From: Streptomyces eurocidicus
GTDB lineage: Bacteria > Actinomycetota > Actinomycetes > Streptomycetales > Streptomycetaceae
Assembly (NCBI RefSeq): GCF_002891295.1
Contig: NZ_LGUI01000001.1
Location: 62,001-126,000 of the forward strand
Length of the DNA stretch: 64,000 nucleotides
Reading direction: 5' to 3'
Shown: positions 63,579-64,000 of the stretch, piece by piece
Layout: every line of letters starts with the position of its first letter
Position numbering within the stretch: the stretch's first letter is position 1
Translations under genes and position numbers: made by a program
The notes under the pieces: model-generated
Databases searched by the model: none
Seen by the model: only the letters and a program-made list of their open reading frames with translations
What the model was told of the DNA's origin: nothing

Positions 63579-64000
63579 GAGTCGCCGCCTCCATCATCTT
63601 CTCGTGGGTCTCCTTCTCGGAGAGACCCGCTCGCTCGGCGGCGTCCTTGGCGGCGAGCACTGCCTTGTAGGTGGCCGGGACGACCTTGCGGAAGCGGTCG
63701 GCCGCCGCGTCCCAGTCGGCGAGGAGGCGGGCCGCGACGGTGGAGGCGGTCTCCTCGTGGTGGCGGCGCACGACGTCGTGCAGCCACCGCCGGTCGTCGG
63801 CGTCGAGGGTGTCGACGGCGGCGGCCAGCTCCTTGTTGACGTTGTCGGGGTCGAGGTCGATCACATAGGCGACGCCGCCGGACATGCCGGCCGCGAAGTT
63901 GCGGCCGGTCTCGCCGAGGACGACGGCGCGGCCGCCCGTCATGTACTCGCAGCCGTGGTCGCCGACGCCCTCGGAGACGACGGTGGCGCCGGAGTTGCGG
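63571..64000 (-). CDS. gltB: Glutamate synthase large subunit, C-terminal end (runs off the window)
   Basis: The last 142 codons of the alpha subunit, ending with MEAATHG at 63571. Visible are ATVVSEGVGDHGCEYMTGGR, AVVLGETGRNFAAGMSGGVA and YVIDLDPDNVN, which are part of the GXGXG beta-helix domain, then a helical tail. The N-terminal amidotransferase and FMN/Fe-S domains lie outside. Together with GltD it makes two glutamates from glutamine and 2-oxoglutarate. Confidence 0.97.

Overview
The window is high-GC DNA from a Streptomyces (or a close relative). The signs are third codon positions almost always G or C, many GTG and TTG starts, ATGA/GTGA gene overlaps, and recognisable Streptomyces families (small SPW_0924-type and DUF6343 proteins, ANTAR regulator, Liv operon, GH101, trypsin). 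From memory, the order uvrB - coaE - rpsA - polA - livKHMGF - ANTAR regulator - pyk - 5'-nucleotidase - gltD/gltB matches the core-chromosome arrangement of S. coelicolor, so most of the window is conserved backbone with accessory pieces inserted.

Layout. 1-3.3 kb: tellurite-type module (terC edge, a long TerD protein broken by a frameshift, terD). 3.5-7.8 kb: uvrB, a secreted glycerophosphodiesterase, an O6-alkylguanine repair enzyme and a small membrane protein. 7.9-9.3 kb: a three-gene WXG100-like set. 9.7-17 kb: coaE, a PAC2-family gene, rpsA with a good promoter and long leader, a methyltransferase and hrpB. 17-24.8 kb: a 63-aa protein, DUF3068, a 44-aa membrane peptide, a 13-bp tandem array, polA, a YdeP-like molybdopterin oxidoreductase and a thioesterase. 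25-31 kb: complete branched-chain amino-acid ABC transporter operon. 31-37 kb: ANTAR regulator, tRNA-Leu(CAA), an HTH/LAGLIDADG protein, pyk, a SIMPL protein and a Tat-exported 5'-nucleotidase.

37.4-42.1 kb is the most accessory-looking part: an orphan siderophore-type N-hydroxylase whose start is separated from its body by an apparent single-base frameshift, a repeat-rich leader ORF, an orphan ATP-synthase b-subunit paralogue, and a complete IS1182-family element. 42.3-55.3 kb: aminopeptidase N with a repetitive insertion, chorismate mutase, AraC regulator, GH101 endo-alpha-N-acetylgalactosaminidase, a NarL-type two-component system, an anchored hypothetical, a trypsin and a HExxH/zinc-ribbon protein. 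55.4-62.0 kb: a divergent cell-surface glycan locus (GH113-like lipoprotein, DUF2334 deacetylase-like protein, small membrane protein, processive GT2, UDP-GlcNAc 2-epimerase, lectin-fold protein). This locus is the best candidate for an undescribed system. 62.1-64 kb: gltD and the end of gltB.

A composite intergenic repeat recurs at seven places (about 9.5, 17.0, 32.9, 42.2, 45.4, 46.8 and 55.4 kb). It sometimes forms perfect terminator hairpins and in two places supplies the C-terminal codons of the neighbouring gene. All function calls come from reading motifs and family knowledge; no database search was run.
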